Assembly (NCBI GenBank): GCA_004565275.1 | Contig: SDOX01000092.1 | Span: 18,377 to 79,075, forward strand | Reading direction: 5' to 3' | DNA: 60,699 bases | From: Nannochloropsis salina CCMP1776 | Taxonomy: Eukaryota; Sar; Eustigmatophyceae; Eustigmatales; Monodopsidaceae | Part shown: positions 36,701 to 47,853 of the stretch, one piece after another | Layout of the letters: each line of letters starts with the position of its first letter | How positions within the stretch are numbered: position 1 is the first letter of the stretch | Made by a program: the position numbers and the translations under genes | The notes under the pieces: generated by a model | Database searches by the model: none | Seen by the model: only the letters and a program-made list of their open reading frames with translations | What the model was told of the DNA's origin: nothing

Positions 36701-38798
36701 CCCCCCCTGTGTTACCCTCAATGCCATTCCTCCTCCCTTTCCCCACCCCATTTTCTTCTCACCCGATCCGCGTACTGCATGAAGGCAGAAATCTTCTCGC
36801 TGCTGTGGTGGGGAGACACCCTCTTCAGGACATGGGCCAGTAAATCCTTGTGAACCCTACCGGTAGGACCCTGGTTCTCCCCCACCAAGGCCCGGAAGGC
36901 GAGGTTGAGAGCAGACTGGGGCAGGCGGAAGGAATGCCGAAAGAGGGAGAGCAGTCAGGTAAGAGGGAGCAGGCAGAAGAATCGGCGGGGCGGGGAGAGG
37001 AAGCAGGGCTTACCTCTCGGTAGCTGTTGCGTCGCACGGCGGTGTCTCGGAGCTTCGCCGAGTAAATGCGGAAGACAGAGGCAAGGATGATGTTGTGGAG
37101 CAGGAAAAAGGTCAATATCAAGAAAGCGACGAAGAGAATGGCGTTTAAGGCGTCGATCCTGTAGTATGGCTGTAGAAGAAAGGCGCGGAGGCGCAAAATG
37201 CGATGAAAGGAGCGGTAAGGGACAGTATTGTTGATCCTTATTTAATGCGTCATCCCCCCCCAAGGTAATCAAGTCCTCACAAGATAGATGTCTGGATCGT
37301 TGACAGTCAGCGAGAGCTCATAGAGGGAGATAAAGGCCCGATTCAAGGAGAGGAATGCGGTCTGTTCGCTGGCGCCGCCCCGGTCCACACTCGCGTACAA
37401 AATGACCGCGAAGCAGGCGAAGACAAGAACGGAGAGAAACTCGATGCCTATCCACTGGATGACGGAGGGTACGGTCCGCAGATAGTCTAACATGGCGTTT
37501 CGGGCTGGTAAGAGAGGGTTAAAGGTAAGGAAAGTCGTGAGAGGGTGGAAGGAGGACGGAGGGGGGGAACGTACAAGCGCGCGATGTGAAGATCGGGCCT
37601 CCGTGTGTCACTGTGAAACCCTATCCAACACTCCTAAGAGCCCGAACGAGTTACCTTTCTTGCTGTAGTATACAATCGGGTAGCATCTCACGATGCCGGT
37701 GACCATTAAGAGCCTAGCCTGCGGCCAAGCCATCCCCACCACGTCGAAGGCCAGTAAGACAACAAAAAGCTGCGTCCAACGGTACCCAAATGTCTTCTTC
37801 TTACCCATCGCCTGAAATTGTATCCAAATGTCGAGGACAAAACAGAGGACCGATATCACGTTGAATATTAACTCGTAACCATGGCTCGTGTCCGGTGATA
37901 CTTGTTCTCGCTTGCGCGAATAAATCTGGAAGTTGGGGGCCTCCGTAAGCGAGATGGAGAGATACATGATGCACGCCACGATTATACACGTCCGGTATGC
38001 GAACGTCTGTCGCAGGTAGTAGAAGCGCATGGATTTAGCGTCGTCTTGAAAGTGGGATTGCTGCTTCCGCCCGCCATCGAGAAGGTAAAGGATGGCACGG
38101 AAAAACTCCAGATTCCGTCTTGGCGAGAGCAAAGGACCCTGGGTGGGGTCGGGGAAGCACGACCACGTAGGCAGGAACCGGAGGCATGGAAAATATCTGT
38201 AGATCCAGCGAGGAAGGATGGCGGCAGAACTTGTTTGGAGGACTGGAAAGTCCTTGATGGCCAGTGCATTGCCACTCTCGACGGTGGCATACACGTGATC
38301 GAGTTCAGAGTCAGAAGCGTGGACAGGGGACGGCAACGTGTTGAAAGCTTGAGAAGTAGGCGTGGAGACATTTTCACTCTCTTCAGGATGCGTCAAGGCG
38401 GCATCTGTGCGCATGGCGGTAAAGACATCGTCAAATTCTCGCGTCCTGTCGACCTAGTTTGAAGATGTTCTCGCACACCTCTCATGTACGACTCCTAGAG
38501 ATTCACACAGGTGTGATGCACCGATGATTGGGGGATTGATTGCGCCGCCAGCTCATAATCATACTACAAGCACTGGCTCGCATGCAAAGCATTTTCCGCC
38601 AGCACATATCCTGCCGACATCCTCAGGTACTTCGGAAGAATGCTTGCTCGTCAGAGGGCTAAACAGACATTGGCGACCAGTACTTAAGTGTATGAACTTT
38701 CGCTTCGAGAACGTACCATGGAATGTAGGTATTGCGCCGTAATCACTCGTTCGACTCACATCGAGGCCTTTGCCCGGGTCTTCCTCATTTACCATCAT
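33721..38798 (-). CDS. Two-pore cation channel (TPC)
   Basis: A voltage-gated-like channel with two six-helix domains, found in vacuolar or endolysosomal membranes. The proposed exon 1 (38760-38798, MMVNEEDPGKGLD) joins in phase to 37655-38455 (VDRTREFDDVFTAM..., first helices). Next come 37504 downward (RNAMLDYLRTVPSVIQWIGI), pore 1 (FISLYELSLTVNDPDIYL), the S6 exon (AILFVAFLILTFFLLHNIIL), a cytosolic linker with degenerate EF-hand-like text (DDDQDYDYDRFLILMSAIAD), domain II helices, pore 2 (REGMLTLFMLLVVNNWNQIS, in the exon 34322-35180) and a long acidic C-terminal tail ending at 33721. Filter I is T-V-N and filter II V-N-N; filter II equals the animal TPC type rather than the plant M-G-N. 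A perfect acceptor just upstream of exon 1 (near 38829) leaves room for an earlier exon. Confidence 0.92.
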
Positions 38799-40945
38799 GC
38801 TATCCCCGCTGCTACCCCCTGATGTATCCTGCAAGAGAAAGCGGTCGGTGTTAAGAAACACGGACTATAGGCAGCTGGAGGCAAGCAAAATTTGCCACAT
38901 TGCCTTCAACCATAATTCCATCGATAATATGCTATGTCGCATGGCTTTTCGCGCATCTGAAGGTCTGTATTGAAAGACACCAAAGGCGCTTAACGGTCCT
39001 GGATCATTTTGACGCCATAGCTACAAAATATCACACAGGACGGGAAAAATCAATACAAATGATGGACACGTTGTTTCATGAGCAAGCGACGAAAATATTT
39101 TATATCATACTGCAATATGTAATCACGGTAGAAGTTGTTTGTTAGAAATTCATCGCTTTGACCCCGTCAGGCCAAAAAAGCCATACCGACCTGTTTGCTT
39201 TTTGATTCAAATGTAGCTCCCGAGAGAAGAATCCAGTCAATTTTCACAGAATGAGTACCAACTGCTGCGTCACAAGGGGCCATACAATCGTCGACTCCTG
39301 TACCATACTTTTTTGGATGTCCTCAAATGACCACGCAATGTACGAAAAGTGCGTATTGGGTGAGCGGAGAACTTTTCAACTATTGCAAATCCTGCTGGGC
39401 GAATTTCCTATGTCCAGCTTCTCGTCCTATAACTTTTGGTAATTCTACTTTTTGGTTATTGAAATAGATGTCACATGAATACAATTGAATACAAACTCAT
39501 TTTCAGCAGGTGGAGTCAGGCGTGTCTCTTGACATGAGGGACATCGCAAAGTCGCTTCGACAAAGAATAGCGAACAGATAGAGCCATATTCGCAAAAAAG
39601 GGAGGAGAGGGAACTCGAAACTTTTCAGATAGTAGTTGATGCTAGTGTTCATGAAGACGTGTGGAGAGCTCTTATTACTACCATTGCTGTGTGTAGCCGA
39701 TGATTGTACATGTGGAGGAAGGCTGACATATCTAATTAACGGCTTCGTCTTCAACCCATTTATGATTCACGGCTGAGGTGAAAAATTGAGTATACTTACT
39801 CACTGTTGAATTGGAACCGGATTAAGGTTATCCGATAATGTATTTTAAAACAGGAAAAGCATGCATTTCTAAATTTTCGTGCAATCGGATCAAGGAAGCG
39901 CTTTCACCGATTTACCAACCCCCCTCCGCAAACACGATGCAGCCTGGTGCGCAAAGATGATCACGTCATTCTAATGGTCACATTTTCATTTAGCAATTGT
40001 AGATACGCATGACGACGCCTGGACCGATGGAAAGAAGCAGGGGTTGAAAGGAATGAAGATTGACTCCGAGGATGGTGAGGGACGAGAACGTCCTGATCAT
40101 CAAACACGGAAGGGAAGCTGGGTCTCGAGCATACGTGACTCTTATTTGTCGCCGGCAGAGTAGCTCGCACTCCCCCAAAATCGGTACGGAGATACAGCGC
40201 TTCAGCTCCCTAGGGGCAGTACATTAAGCGACAGGGGCTCGATAGACTGAAAGGATTGCTCACTCGTAGTTGGAACGACACCGGGTGCCATATTGCTGCT
40301 ATCTAGTGGCATAAACGGTTACAACTTGCTTGTCAGCAGAAAATGTAAGGATATAGTGCAATTAGCACTATGTAACTGTGTGCAAGGCTGTTAATCGGTC
40401 GGTGGCTGTGGGAGTTGTTGGAAGCGCCGTACTGGTATTCGTTCCATACAACAGTTGAAATTAATAAACGTCATTGTGAGGTATCTGACCTATACGGTGC
40501 GTTGTACGGTGCAGATAATTCCGTGTGAAAGCGGTCGTAGCAGCAGCTGTAGACGGAAACAAAGCCACGAAAGGTTCGAATGCAACCCGTGTAAATTTTC
40601 CGTTCATCGTGTCGTGCATTTCTCCCTTTTTTACATTGAACTTCAACCGTAGCCGCTTAAAATTTGCAATTTTGTTGTAAATATGGCACTCTGTCTCTGG
40701 GGATGCAATGCGTGACTTACTTAATTGGATAAATTACGGGAAGCTTTGAATAGGACCTCAAAAGCAAACATCTTCACTGTCTTCATGTCACGTCATATGT
40801 ACTCTCTAGCGTCCCAAAAACAAGAATGTACTCTATCATAACTTTGTACAGTCCAAGTGGAAAAATTAAACTGCGGGACCAATTCCACGACTATCCCCCC
40901 AAAAATCCGAAAAGAAAATAAATAGAAGCACATACGGCACCCCAC
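38799..40945. other. AT-rich stretch, no firm gene
   Basis: About 2.1 kb. It contains several short open stretches: 38900-39145 (+), 39251-39442 (+, ATG start, MSTNCCVTRGHTIVDSC), 39503-39754 (-, with a hydrophobic segment LPFLRIWLYLFAILC) and 39961-40178 (-). None carries a domain I know. If the C2-domain exon at 40946-41071 belongs to a real gene, its later exons must be here on the minus strand, but I could not link any of them in phase with family support. Confidence 0.45.
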
Positions 40946-41071
40946 CTTTACCCATGGACTATTACTGTGGTGACCATCAATATTCTTTAGGCCCTTTCCT
41001 TCTATAATATGAAGAGATAATGTTAAAGGGACGTTGTCAGCCAATCGGCATGCGGGAGCGACTAGCGGCAT
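40946..41071 (-). CDS. First exon of a C2-domain protein (remainder unresolved)
   Basis: It opens at an ATG (MPLVAPACRLADNVPLTLSL) and continues HIIEGKGLKNIDGHHSNSPW-VK, then a GT donor at 40945. This is the typical beginning of a C2 domain: strand 1 with 'L-x-V/I-x-EGKGL', loop 1 aspartate, then 'SxPWVKV'. C2 domains bind membranes, often with calcium. The expected next segment (a 'T-x-V-x-...-NPxWxE' strand) is not visible in any frame downstream, so this is either a gene with a long intron or a remnant of a duplicated gene. It points away from the RBR ligase, whose start is 205 bp to the right. Confidence 0.4.
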
Positions 41072-41275
41072 TTTCAAGCAACTTCAACTCGCAGCCTCCA
41101 GGAGACACATCCACACGAATCGACTGCAAAATCCTGCCACCTCGTTTTTTCCTCCAGAAAAGCTTACCACCTCAACCTTCCACATACTATTTTTATACTT
41201 TTAAAGGGTAAAATAGACAAGAGATCACATGGACCAAGCACAAATGATTGTACCACCCCATCAGGCATCAGCACC

Positions 41276-42274
41276 ATGTTTCACCGTCTTCGATGGAAAG
41301 ATGATGACTTTAACACCAAAAAGAGCCTTTCGACCAGTTACCTGAGCAACCATCCTAATTGTCCAATCTGTCTGGAGTGGTTACCCCCTAAACATCCCCT
41401 GCGCTTTCTGCCTCTTTTTCTTCAAAGAGAGGGTTTGAATTTTGTCACTGCGACAGCATGCTGTCTCTCGGGTCACGAATACTGCATCCCTTGCTTGACA
41501 ACCTACGTCAATATGTCCATAAATGAAGGCAGAACGAGTCATGAGACATTGCGATGTCCTCTTATGCATTGCATCACGCCTTTCCAAGATACATTGCTCC
41601 ACTCTTTGGCTACTGCTGAGGCCTGGGAAAAGCATATATACTTTGTAAATGAAGCGAAGGTTGGCCAAAACCCTTTATTACGATGGTGTCCTCAACCAAA
41701 CTGTAATGGTGTAGCGAGGCTTACGCACGCACCACGGCAAGATCATGAACGGATATACGTATCGGCCACTTGTCCTGTATGCTCTGAAACATTTTGTGGA
41801 AACTGCGGTGAGGACCCGCATGGGTCGGAAAAATGTGATCAATCGGGTGATCAGGCGTACACCATGTGGAAAAAGCGGAAAGGGGATGCTGTCAAGCTAT
41901 GTCCGGGATGCGGCCACCACATTGAAAAAGGAATAGGCTGCAATGCTATGACTTGCACGCGATGTCGGACTAAATGGTGTTGGAGTTGCGGTTTAAAGGC
42001 GAATGCCTGCACGTGTGTCGGCATGCGCTTTGCCATGTGGCATGACGAGAACCAGCAATTTTCTCCCCTGCATATTCTCTTCAATGGGATGATTACAATG
42101 GTTGCGACGGTGTGGGTATTAGCCATCTTGTCTGTGTGCTTGCTCACTTTGTTTTTTTACGGAACCGACGAGATGGTCAGACGCATCCTATTTTATCGCC
42201 TACTCCTGTACGAAACATGCAGCTTTATCTGGAATAATGTGACCGACCTTGTGACCCGCCCTCTGCAAAAATAG
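41276..42274 (+). CDS. RBR (RING-IBR-RING) E3 ubiquitin ligase with C-terminal membrane anchor
   Basis: An intronless 332-residue protein. RING1 ligands are C29, C32, C62 or C63, H67, C70, C73, C94 and C99. The IBR has C138, C143, C166, C169, C174, C177, H182 and C187. RING2 has C209-x2-C212, the catalytic cysteine C222 (GIGCNAMTC; spacing x9 then x4 as in parkin and HHARI), C227, C230, C235 and C238. RBR ligases receive ubiquitin on this cysteine before passing it to the substrate. A hydrophobic helix at about 266-296 (MITMVATVWVLAILSVCLLT) suggests a tail-anchored protein, as in the RNF144/RNF19 groups. The ATG at 41276 follows CACC. The absence of introns is unlike most neighbours and may indicate a retrocopy origin or simply a short gene. 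No UBL or Ariadne domain is present. Confidence 0.94.
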   Translation: MFHRLRWKDDDFNTKKSLSTSYLSNHPNCPICLEWLPPKHPLRFLPLFLQREGLNFVTATACCLSGHEYCIPCLTTYVNMSINEGRTSHETLRCPLMHCITPFQDTLLHSLATAEAWEKHIYFVNEAKVGQNPLLRWCPQPNCNGVARLTHAPRQDHERIYVSATCPVCSETFCGNCGEDPHGSEKCDQSGDQAYTMWKKRKGDAVKLCPGCGHHIEKGIGCNAMTCTRCRTKWCWSCGLKANACTCVGMRFAMWHDENQQFSPLHILFNGMITMVATVWVLAILSVCLLTLFFYGTDEMVRRILFYRLLLYETCSFIWNNVTDLVTRPLQK

Positions 42275-43187
42275 GGTCCTGAATTCTGAGCTGCTCGAAG
42301 AACAAAAATAGAGTGAAGGAACGAGAGTCCCTTCACTGCCTCAAGGGCGGTGAACATTCTCTTGTGTGTACTCGGATTGTGATGCCACAAATGAGGCGCA
42401 GCGGACAGAAGCACATGCTGCTATTATCTAAAGATCTCAAGTGCGATGTTTTATTTTCACTGGTCTGCTTAGAGGCTTCCAGATTGCGAATTTTGTATTA
42501 TGTACTCGACCCTTTTGGGAGGTTTATGATGTCGAAAGCAAAATTACGAGTACAACGAAAGAGCATGCGCGTGGAAATATATGAGGTAAGTCGTGAAAGA
42601 AACGTAGAAGGTATCTAAAGTAGAAGGTATCTAAATTTTCTTTCGCTGAAAATTTCTTTCGCAATAAAAACTTCTTTCTTGTTCACAAATACGCTGATCT
42701 TGCACGGATAAGCGGCTCCTAATCGCTGCAGATTGCACTTCGCTTTTCTTCCTGACCAGTTTCCCAAGTTGCAGTGTTCCCTGTGCTCCGCAACCTAGTT
42801 GACTCCTTTCGTTTTCCTAGAATTTCTTCTACAGAGACACCTTCTCCGAGAGACCCCGTCTGCAAAACCTCTGACAGTTTCCAGTATTGTTTAGTGCGAC
42901 CCTACGCTTCTGGATCCCTTTCCGCATCCGTTATCCGCTTGAAAGGTTGCTACCTTCTTGCGCCCGAACTCGTCCGAGTGGTGCTACCTGAAAAAGAGAC
43001 GATCCAACATCGATCCATATTCTGTCTCGCTCCTCCCTTTTTGATACGAGTACGGGCTCCAAGCTCTGGAATTCACACTCCTTCCACCTTCTCTTCCTCC
43101 CAAAGATCCTCCGGAGCCTACCCCAACCCGTAGCACTCCTTTGCTATCCGCGCCGCCACCTGCGTCGAAGGAGAGGGAGAAGAAATA
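42275..43187. other. Intergenic region, no firm gene
   Basis: About 900 bp. Two plus-strand open stretches exist, 42382-42585 (ATG start, ends at a good GTAAGT donor) and 42774-43133. They do not join in phase: every acceptor I tried runs into a stop. Neither has a recognisable domain. The tandem repeat at 42604-42635 lies between them. Confidence 0.45.
42604..42635. repeat. 16-bp perfect tandem repeat
   Basis: GTAGAAGGTATCTAAA twice in succession, followed by a looser TTTCTTTCG repeat. Intergenic; no function inferred. Confidence 0.9.
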
Positions 43188-45252
43188 TCAGACGCCAATG
43201 CGGCAAAATAATGACGACAGGAACAAACATGGGAGAAGAACGCCACACAACATACCTCCTCCTCCTTGCAGGTCCCCTATGTATGCGCCCAGAGTCTCGT
43301 CACTCATCCAGTCCTGTGCCACGGTCATGCGACTTTGTTGTTCCCGACGCCCGGCAGCAAGGGCTGAAAGGGTAGCAAATTGAGGAATGAAGAAAGAGGT
43401 CAACTCTTAACAGAGCTCAGACGTTTTGTGCAATAATTTTCGATTTGTGTATGTAAAAGTAACATCGCCACAAGACTCCTCCGAAATCAACAGTGAGATA
43501 TGCCCACCTGCCAAGGCAGCTTGGTCCTGTTCACAATCCCAGGGCAACTTCTCGGAGGCGACCTTCACGGCTCGGAGATTAGTTGGCACATCCTCCTTTA
43601 TGCGCCATTCGAGGGCACCCACTGGAACGGGGCCTTTCGGTTTCACGTTCACCATGTAGAAGAGCTTCGTGCTGCGGGGAAAGGGATAAGTGAAGAGCGA
43701 TGTGTGAGATAAGTCTCCAAAATGTATATTACATTCCTGTAAGACTGCGAAACCCGCCTTGCGCTCACAAGCACACATCGTAAATGTGCGCCTTAAATTG
43801 TTATCGTGTTCCTCACCTGTAAGTCCATTCCTCATTTTCGCAAGCAGTGCGCATCCTTGAGTAGCACTGTAGGCGCCATTCCCCTGTAGGGAGGTCAGAT
43901 TCGGACCGATGGGAAGGAAGGCGATTCGTAAGCAAGGAGTGCCTACCACTTATAACCACTGATTCTTGGTTAGAAAATCTTGATGTGCCCAAACCCCCTC
44001 AATTTCAGAGCATGAAAAATTTGTCCTTACCCGAGAAATCGCTGAACATGGCCGAGTCTACCAAGCGAAATTTTATACGACGCTGACCTAGCTTTTCGTC
44101 CTCAGCTTCAACTACTTCTTCCATATCCATCGTCAAAGAGGCCTTCATTTCATTAGAGCGGATACAAAGAGCGAGCGTTAAAAAGGGAAGGTTCACAGGG
44201 ATACGTGGCAAACAAACAAGACGAGCTGAAAGAGGCAGAGGTAAGCCCCCAAAGTTCCCATTCCCACTGTCAGAATACTCTGTAATTACTAGTCTGTGTG
44301 ACCGGATGTTACGCCGGATGGTGGCGTAGCGCACCTTAAAGTTGAAACCCACAATGGTCTGAGCCCCCTCTTGGAAGAGGCGAACCTCCTTGTTTTTTCC
44401 TCGCGCCTCCCACCCTGGCGGAGTGGCGACAAGCCGCGACTGGGTCAGGTTGGGAACGTACTCCGAAAGGCTAGTGGAGGGGAAGACGGGAATGACGATT
44501 GGCACGACATGTCAGGCATCCATCAACACAGATTAAAGCGTACAAGTGCTCACACGTGATCGAAGCTTTATGGGCAACACCAATACACCTTGTGGCCCCC
44601 ATTCCAATTGGTCAAATAATAGAGGTCGCTACTCCGTTTTGTTATGCCCCCCCTCGTTCAACTTACTTGTTGTAATCCGTAAGAATTTTCCATACGTCGG
44701 ACAGGGGCCTGTTGACCACGATGGAGGAGGAGATGCGCCGCACATTGGCCGACGGGGACTCAATATTTACCAGCACTTCTTCTTCGTCTTCGTTCTTCCC
44801 GCCCCGCCATCTGAACGCAGATGCGGTGGGAAAAGGAAAGCAAAGAGGAAGAAACGAGACGCGTCAGCTATTTCGTGACTTAAGTCCTGCTGTATTTCCA
44901 TTGACACCCACCTGAACATGCTGCTGATCATCTCCAAACTGCCCGTGCGCTGTGAGGCTGCAGATTGCCTAGCAAAGACGGAATTGGAGAAAGCAGAAGG
45001 CGAGGAAGAAGAAGAGAGCACTCTGCGCCGCCGTCGAGGAGAGGCAGGTGGAAGAGAGGGAGGGAGGAATGCAGCCAAGGCGGAAGAAGGCAAGGACGGA
45101 AAGACGGATGAAGATGATTCTGATGTATATGTGGCTGAGGCGAGGGAGCAACAGCAAACAAACGTCGCGGCAGCCGCCAAAAATACTGAAGGTGCTGTAG
45201 GAGATAAGAGATGGCGGTAGAGTGACGGAGGGAGTTGAAGTTGGGAAGACAT
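43188..45252 (-). CDS. SRPBCC / polyketide-cyclase-dehydrase-like protein, probably secretory or plastid-targeted
   Basis: Exon 1 (44912-45252) starts MSSQLQLPPSLYRHLL and carries a signal-peptide-like segment (APSVFLAAAATFVCCCSLAS), so the protein enters the secretory route, which in ochrophytes also leads to the plastid. The SRPBCC domain begins in exon 2 (SIVVNRPLSDVWKILTDYN) and continues across an AA|C join into NLSEYVPNLTQSRLVATPPG. Later parts are RLFQEGAQTIVGFNFKVRYA, RRIKFRLVDSAMFSDFSG, EWRLQCYSRM and FYMVNVKPKGPVPVGALEWR. This is the coenzyme Q-binding/cyclase-like fold (COQ10/START superfamily) found in cyanobacterial and plant plastid proteins; it binds a hydrophobic ligand, but the ligand is unknown. 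The C-terminal exon (43264 to about 43385, TVAQDWMSDETLGAYIGDL) reads to a stop at 43188, or may splice on at GGAG|GTATGT. Confidence 0.75.
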
Positions 45253-46279
45253 CCGGGGTGTCGAAAGGAGAAGGTGGCCCCTTACCTGCTCTAGCGCCGC
45301 TCTTCATTGACGATTTACCCCTCTTGTGACAAAGCGTGTCAGACTTACAGACGCATCCCAGTGGTAGGGCAGCCTTCTTCAAAGGTGCCTCCCTGTTCGA
45401 GCAGATCGCATGTGTATGGAGATGAGCCTCGCTTCAGGCACTGCAAGGCAAGCCTGAGGCAAACTATCATATTCCGCTCTTGTGACAAATCGTACCTGTC
45501 ATGCCGCTGCCGTGATTGGCATGTCTGTATGCACCAAGTGCAGGCCCGCCGAGGGACTGAGGATGGGATCGGCGAGGATATAGAGCCTTTCCCCTGTCGT
45601 TTTAATACAAGCTCCCGGGACGAAGGCGAGTGAAACTCGGAGTCCCGTCTGCCTTGGTTGCGGTACATTCTGTGCGCTTGGTGAAGCTCCAGTGCTGGCG
45701 CCATGCGTGGTTGAGCCCAGCTTGAGACGAGAAGACAGCAGGGCTTCTCCGCACGCTAGTACACTTTACGGAGTTTTGCCTGTAGACAACAATGTATCAT
45801 TGGAGGTTCAAGAAAAATAGGTTAATTATCAGGGATAGAGTACGACACATAGGGCCGTAAGCTCAGTAGCATAGACAAGGAGAGATCGTGTGACGTGTTG
45901 GGCAGTGCGATTGAAGGCTCTTGGCCTTGGAGGGGGGCTGGATATACGTGCACGTCGAAGCCATGCACGGTCACGCTTTACCGCCACAAAGCACCCATTA
46001 GTCCACCACACGGCATATCATGTCCCAGACCGCACAAGAACGGTGCCCGCGACCTCCAAGAGCCCGTACGGTTTGTGCAACTTGGGTGTGATTCAGCTTG
46101 GGGAGGCTCGTCCTAGCCCTTTCCGAGAAAGCGGGAGCTGACAGCGAGGACCGGAAAGTGCCTTTGCACGCGGTCGAACCACAGAACCACCCCACGCCAA
46201 GCCCGAAATGATTTTTAGGCATTTTTTGATTCACCGGTACAGTGCAGCTGCTCCTCCGGTGTTCGCGGAAGGAGAAGGC
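45253..46279. promoter_or_regulatory. Divergent upstream region of the SRPBCC and LPA1-like genes
   Basis: About 1 kb between two divergent starts. A minus-strand open frame at 45345-45704 (ATG; MAPALELHQAHRMYRNQGRR, 119 residues) lies just upstream of the SRPBCC gene. It has no recognisable domain and may be a small gene or part of a 5' leader. Promoters of both flanking genes are expected here. Confidence 0.4.
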
Positions 46280-47853
46280 ATGCATTGTTTGGGTTTTCCT
46301 GCCGCTGCAGCTGTGGCAGCCTGCCTGGTCGCCTTCTGTCTCCTCCCCACCTCCTCTGGCTTCCCACGACCCGCAGACTTCACACCAAAACTCAAAACGC
46401 CCTTCATAAATGTCATACCATCATCCTCGAGTCGAAAAAATCCTTCCAGGTACGTGCCGCCTTTGTGGTCGACGTGTCGAAATGTTGGAAATTTATCTCT
46501 TCAAAGCGAGAAAGTCTGAGGTGGTCAGTGTCTTACGCTCAGCCCGTGAAAGCCTGCCGTCTCTTCACCATTTCCTGTTCTCTATATGTTTTCTCGTCTG
46601 CATTGATGGATCTGACATGCCTTTGATCTGACCTGTGTCATTCGATGCCTGCTGTGAGCGAAATGCATATTTTTTTCCTTTTCTACCTTCAAAGACTTCA
46701 GGGCACGTACTTTCCTGGCGCTAACTTCCTTTTCATTACTTTACGCATCCGTTTCTTAGATTGATCTATTATATGGACCTTTTGCTTCTCGACTTGTTGA
46801 TCTAATGCTTCTGCTCGCTGCGCTAATCCCTCGCTCCCTTCAGCGCTGTCCGTCTCCTTCTTAGAATGTCCTCCTCACAACTTTCCTTTTCCCTTACAAT
46901 CTCTTTTACTAAACAGATGCGTTTCGACGCGCTTTCGCAGAAGATTTACAGTTCTCTTGTACCAAGAAGACAGCGGTGACAAACAGAAGGATGCTGAAGA
47001 ACGAGCTCAAAACATCTTTCCAGACGAAGAAGACGTGGGAGTAGAGGAGGACTACAGCGTGATGACTCGCCTCCGTGAGGAAGCCGAGTCTCCGTTCCGA
47101 TCTCTTCGTTTCCTTATTTACGGCGGTGTGGGAGCTTCTGGGGCGATCGGTGCGCTCACAGCCTTGACTGGAGCTCTGGCCGCATTCTCGGGGGTGCGGG
47201 GCGCGGTGCCGCTGAGCGAGTCGGGAAAGGACATTGCCATTGATCTCGGGGCCATTGGGTTGGCCGCGCTCTTGTGGAATCTAGACTCGCAAACGAAAGC
47301 TCGAAAACTCGGCCGCCTATCCCGGGGGGCGAAAATCGCTTCCCTGAAAGTGCAGGTGCAGGACGGGGACGGGGCGGGCGAGCGCCCCGTCCTGAGCCTG
47401 GCAGACTTTCGTCGGGACCGTGGGAGGGCGAGGCGGGTGGTCATTTTTGCAGGCGGGGAGGATGTCGTCCAGGCGGCTTTGAACGCGGCGGGGGGGGCTG
47501 GGATGAAAGAGCGGCTGGTTCGGAATGCGTTCCTCGTCGTGCCTTTGGTGCTCCCTGCGGACGGTGAGGACAACCCCTCCGTCTTGGGCTTGGCACAGGA
47601 GCGCTTGCAAGGCGCACAGGACGAGCCTCACGTAGGGTGGCCGTTGCTCCTACGAGAATGGCAGGACTACCTGGCAGCAGAGGCGGCCGCCGCTCGCAAG
47701 CAAGGCATCGACCCGGTCAAGCAGGGCATTTCGGTGGTGCTGAAACTCAACGGACGGGTGGGGCAGCGCGCCTTCGGGAAGCCTGCGTGGGAACGGCTGG
47801 TGGGCGATGTGGAACGGCGGCGGCGGAGGGGTTTGGATGTGACGAATATTTAG
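46280..47853 (+). CDS. LPA1/REP27-like photosystem II assembly protein (DUF3493 family)
   Basis: Two exons: 46280-46449 and 46917-47853. The N-terminus is a signal peptide, MHCLGFPAAAAVAACLVAFC, ending LLPTSSGF-PRP; a phenylalanine at the cleavage point is the mark of bipartite plastid import in secondary red plastids. The core (AESPFRSLRFLIYGGVGASG, ALTGALAAFSGVRG, then IAIDLGAIGLAALLWNLD) has the two membrane helices of the DUF3493/Low-PSII-Accumulation domain, known in Arabidopsis LPA1 and Chlamydomonas REP27 as needed for D1 synthesis and photosystem II repair. There is no TPR region, unlike those two proteins. The C-terminal 150 residues (RRVVIFAGGEDVVQAALNAA...) form a soluble, conserved-looking extension. 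The exon 2 join makes AG|A, an arginine. ATG 46208 is also in frame, but 46280 gives the better signal peptide. Confidence 0.8.

Noticed and set aside
40540-40600. tRNA gene suggested by GGTTCGAATGC
   Set aside because: No matching acceptor stem, D-arm or anticodon arm could be folded around it.
42382-43133. Two-exon plus-strand gene
   Set aside because: The donor at 42586 cannot be joined to the 42774-43133 frame; all acceptors tried give a stop within a few codons.
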